Assembly: GCA_013002375.1 (NCBI GenBank)
Contig: JABDJW010000282.1
Span: 1-8,062, forward strand
Source: Acidimicrobiales bacterium
GTDB taxonomy: Bacteria; Actinomycetota; Acidimicrobiia; Acidimicrobiales; SHLQ01
Length of the DNA stretch: 8,062 bases
Reading direction: 5' to 3'
Below are positions 6,210-8,062 of this stretch, in pieces. Position 1 is the first letter of the stretch; every line of letters begins with the position of its first letter. A program made the position numbers and the translations under genes. Under the pieces are notes generated by a model. It saw nothing but the letters and a program-made list of their open reading frames with translations. It made no database searches and was not told the DNA's origin.

Positions 6210-7085
6210 CTATCGGAACTTGGCGATGATCTCGTCGGCGTACCACTGCATGGCGGTCAGCTTCTCGTCGAGGGTCTGGGGGTCCGGGCCGGGCTGGTAG
6301 GCATCACGGAATCCCACGATCACATCGGTGACGCCGGCGGCCTCGAGCCGCTCGATTCCCTCCGGTGCGTAGGCATCGATACTGATGGCGTGGACCTCGA
6401 AGGGCTCATCGGCCCGACCATGTTCGGCTCGGCTCTCGTCGATGACCGCCATCATGCGAGCGAGCTCCTCGGCGTCGCCGCCGCCGTGCATCCAGCCCGC
6501 GCCGAGCCGGGCGGCTCGCTCGAGCGCCATCTTGGAATGACCACCGACCAGGAGTGGTACCGGCTCGGCCGGAACCGGGCAGAGCTTGATCGGAGCGACG
6601 TCGTAGAACTCCCCTTCGAATCCGAAGTACTCGCCGCTCTGCAGGCCGTTGATGATCTGCATGCATTCGTCCATGCGGGCGCCACGGCGGGCCCACGGGG
6701 TTCCGGTGACGGCGTAGTCCTCCTGCCACGGGCTCGTGCCCACCCCGAACCCGAACCGACCCCCGGTGATCACGCCCACCGACGTCACCTGCTTGGCCAC
6801 GATGACCGGATGCCGTATCGGGAGCTTCACCACGAACGTCGTGAAACGAATACGTTCGGTCACCGCCGCCAGCGCCGGGATCAACGAAAAGGGCTCGATG
6901 AAGGGCTTGTCCTCGAGGAACTCGCGACTGCCATCGGCGTTGTACGGGTAGCGGCTGTCGGCTTCCTCGGGATAGCAGATCGAGTCGGGCACGATGAACG
7001 AGTCGTATCCGGCCGCCTCGGCGGCCTGCACCAAGGGTGCATACATCGCAGGATCGATCATTGATTCGGCCAGAGAGAAACGCAT
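6210..7085 (-). CDS. LLM-class (luciferase-like) F420-dependent-type oxidoreductase
   Basis: The 291-aa protein is a single TIM-barrel luciferase-like monooxygenase domain. Family signatures are AAEAAGYDSFIVPDS (21-35), the strand AAVTERIRFTTFV (73-85), RHPVIVAKQ (91-99), GRFGFGVGTSPWQEDY (109-124) followed by PWARRGARMDE (130-140), and PVPLLVGGHS (175-184) with ALERAARLGAGW after it. Actinobacterial members usually use coenzyme F420 and act on lipids, sterol-derived compounds or other organic substrates; FMN use cannot be excluded. It is the first gene of the likely operon with the coiled-coil protein and acyl-CoA synthetase. No Shine-Dalgarno precedes ATG 7085, but TAGGTT lies 7 nt upstream, consistent with a leaderless transcript. 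The next gene starts after 85 bp that contain no strong terminator. Confidence 0.93.
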   Translation of the reverse strand: MRFSLAESMIDPAMYAPLVQAAEAAGYDSFIVPDSICYPEEADSRYPYNADGSREFLEDKPFIEPFSLIPALAAVTERIRFTTFVVKLPIRHPVIVAKQVTSVGVITGGRFGFGVGTSPWQEDYAVTGTPWARRGARMDECMQIINGLQSGEYFGFEGEFYDVAPIKLCPVPAEPVPLLVGGHSKMALERAARLGAGWMHGGGDAEELARMMAVIDESRAEHGRADEPFEVHAISIDAYAPEGIERLEAAGVTDVIVGFRDAYQPGPDPQTLDEKLTAMQWYADEIIAKFR

Positions 7086-7092
7086 TCGTTGG

Positions 7093-7098
7093 AACCTA
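7093..7098 (-). promoter_or_regulatory. Leaderless-type -10 (TAGGTT) of the oxidoreductase operon
   Basis: On the minus strand TAGGTT fits the actinobacterial TANNNT -10 and ends 7 nt before the ATG, the spacing expected if transcription starts at the start codon. The absence of a Shine-Dalgarno supports this. No -35 is evident. Confidence 0.45.
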
Positions 7099-7100
7099 GA

Positions 7101-7128
7101 ACCGTTTCAGGTTCGAGGGCGAAACGGT
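7101..7128. promoter_or_regulatory. Candidate operator ACCGTTTC-N12-GAAACGGT
   Basis: A perfect 8-bp inverted repeat (7101-7108, 7121-7128) with a 12-nt centre lies directly upstream of the oxidoreductase operon's -10 and covers its -35 region. A second, interleaved pair is GAACCT (7092-7097) with AGGTTC (7109-7114). The geometry suits a dimeric repressor or activator, but no cognate regulator is encoded in this window beyond the XRE protein, whose target is unknown. Confidence 0.45.
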
Positions 7129-7137
7129 CGATGCAAC

Positions 7138-7150
7138 GGTGTCAGACACC
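7138..7150. repeat. Palindrome GGTGTCAGACACC
   Basis: Two 6-bp arms, GGTGTC and GACACC, flank a single A between the divergent genes. It could be an operator half for dinB or a short extragenic palindrome. Only one copy is seen in this window. Confidence 0.4.
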
Positions 7151-7177
7151 ACCTTCCCCACCTTCCCCACCTTCCCC
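7151..7177. repeat. 9-bp tandem repeat (ACCTTCCCC x3)
   Basis: Three exact back-to-back copies of ACCTTCCCC occupy the dinB upstream region, ending 37 bp before ATG 7215. This pyrimidine-only-but-for-one-base tract may vary in copy number by slippage and would alter promoter spacing. Confidence 0.8.
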
Positions 7178-7200
7178 CTTGCAGGACATGGGCCGGTGTG

Positions 7201-7214
7201 CGAACGTATGTTCG
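7201..7214. promoter_or_regulatory. LexA (SOS) box
   Basis: CGAACGTATGTTCG matches the LexA box of actinobacteria and Bacillus (CGAAC-N4-GTTCG) at all ten conserved positions. It directly abuts ATG 7215 of dinB, a known SOS gene in several bacteria. Binding here would block dinB transcription until DNA damage triggers LexA self-cleavage. Confidence 0.88.
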
Positions 7215-8062
7215 ATGTCGGGTTCCGCGGCCACCATCCTGCACGCCGACCTCGATGCGTTCTACGCCTCGGTCGAGCAGCGGGACAACCCCGCGTTGCG
7301 AGGCAAACCGGTGCTGGTCGGCGGCGGCGTGGTGCTGGCCTGCAGCTACGAAGCCAAGGCCCGCGGCGTGCGCACGGCCATGACCGGCCGTCAGGCCAGA
7401 GAACTGTGCCCGAACGCCATCGTGGTCAACCCGCGCATGGAGGCCTACAGCGAGGCGAGCAAGCGGGTTTTCGAGATCTTCGACGAGACCACACCGCTGG
7501 TCGAGGGCATCTCGATCGACGAGGCATTCCTCGATGTCGGCGGCCTACGCCGGCTGGTGGGCGACCCCACCTTCATCGCCCGCCGATTGCGCCAACGGGT
7601 TCGCGACGAGGTCGGCCTGGCCATCACCGTCGGCGTGGCCCGCACCAAGTTTCTGGCCAAGGTGGCCAGCGGGGTGGGCAAACCCGACGGCTTGTTGGTC
7701 GTCGAACCGGAAGGCGAACTCGACTTCCTCCATCCGCTCCCCGTGCAGAAGCTGTGGGGCGTCGGTCCCGTCACCGCGGAGAAGCTGCGGAACAAGGGCA
7801 TCGAGACGGTGGCACAAGTGGCCGAGACGCATTCGGCCACACTGGTGTCGATCCTGGGCCCCGGCGCGGGTCGCCACATCCATGCCCTGGCCCACAACCG
7901 CGACCCCCGAAAGGTGGTCACCGGCCGGCGGCGACGCTCGATCGGGTCGCAGCAGGCGCTCGGACGGCAGCGTCGCTCGAAACGCGAGCTCGAGGTCATC
8001 CTGGTGTCGCTGGTCGACCGGGTCACCCGCCGCCTCCGAACCGGCGACCGGGTGGCCCGCAC
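7215..8062 (+). CDS. dinB: DNA polymerase IV, Y-family translesion polymerase (3' partial)
   Basis: The frame stays open to the window end, giving 282 codons of a polymerase that normally has about 350-420. It copies past damaged bases, at the cost of mutations. Visible elements are ILHADLDAFYASVEQ with metal-binding Asp12 and the steric-gate region Phe16-Tyr17, then LACSYEAKARGVRTAM, and SIDEAF with Asp102-Glu103, the other catalytic acidic residues. TVGVARTKFLAKVAS and the helix-hairpin-helix LWGVGP (180-185) of the thumb follow, then a basic linker near 236-244 (RRRRSIGSQ) leading into a truncated little finger. ATG 7215 begins immediately after the LexA box. ATG 7188 is also in frame and would add nine residues but place the box inside the gene. 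Neither has a clear ribosome binding site, so the start is uncertain. Confidence 0.96.
   Translation, partial: MSGSAATILHADLDAFYASVEQRDNPALRGKPVLVGGGVVLACSYEAKARGVRTAMTGRQARELCPNAIVVNPRMEAYSEASKRVFEIFDETTPLVEGISIDEAFLDVGGLRRLVGDPTFIARRLRQRVRDEVGLAITVGVARTKFLAKVASGVGKPDGLLVVEPEGELDFLHPLPVQKLWGVGPVTAEKLRNKGIETVAQVAETHSATLVSILGPGAGRHIHALAHNRDPRKVVTGRRRRSIGSQQALGRQRRSKRELEVILVSLVDRVTRRLRTGDRVAR

Noticed and set aside
5718..7064. 448-codon plus-strand frame across the coiled-coil and LLM genes
   Set aside because: It spans two real minus-strand genes and their gap, and has no motifs of its own.
7445..8062. Minus-strand frame reaching the window end
   Set aside because: It is an antisense shadow of dinB, whose catalytic motifs are intact on the plus strand.

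Overview
The window is GC-rich, densely coded bacterial DNA. The combination of an F420-type luciferase-like oxidoreductase, a FadD-like acyl-CoA synthetase, a heparin-binding-haemagglutinin-like protein beside an XRE regulator, a B. subtilis/actinobacterial-type LexA box and a likely leaderless promoter points to Actinomycetota. The DinB sequence style suggests class Acidimicrobiia; this is an inference from protein style, not from a marker gene.

Layout. (1) 1-2634, plus strand: the 5'-truncated end of a large secreted protein with a PQQ-dependent sugar-dehydrogenase-like beta-propeller followed by PKD, Ig-like, InlB-B-repeat-like and two Calx-beta domains. (2) 2635-2865: non-coding, with a repeated 15-mer, a hairpin and an extended -10 promoter. 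(3) 2866-3345 and 3533-3880, plus strand: an HBHA-like protein with a lysine-rich tail and a small XRE regulator, separated by a 109-nt imperfect inverted repeat. The same two families adjoin each other in Mycobacterium tuberculosis (Rv0474-Rv0475), in the opposite order. (4) 3894-3965: tRNA-Arg(CCT), followed by a strong hairpin and about 180 nt of repeat-rich non-coding DNA. (5) 7085 down to 4175, minus strand: a likely three-gene operon of LLM-class oxidoreductase, small coiled-coil protein and acyl-CoA synthetase, suggesting lipid or CoA-thioester metabolism. (6) 7086-7214: a divergent regulatory region with a candidate operator, a leaderless-type -10, a short palindrome, a 9-bp tandem repeat and a perfect LexA box. 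(7) 7215 to the window end, plus strand: dinB (DNA polymerase IV), cut at its 3' end.

No CRISPR array, transposase, prophage or defence system is visible. The most interesting unexplained signals are non-coding. A 15-mer occurs three times, and two copies form hairpins with different loop sequences but the same 27-nt loop length, each just 3' of a coding gene. The long inverted repeat between the HBHA-like gene and the regulator is the second strongest. The protein-level novelty is the uncharacterised coiled-coil protein placed between two lipid-metabolism-type enzymes.
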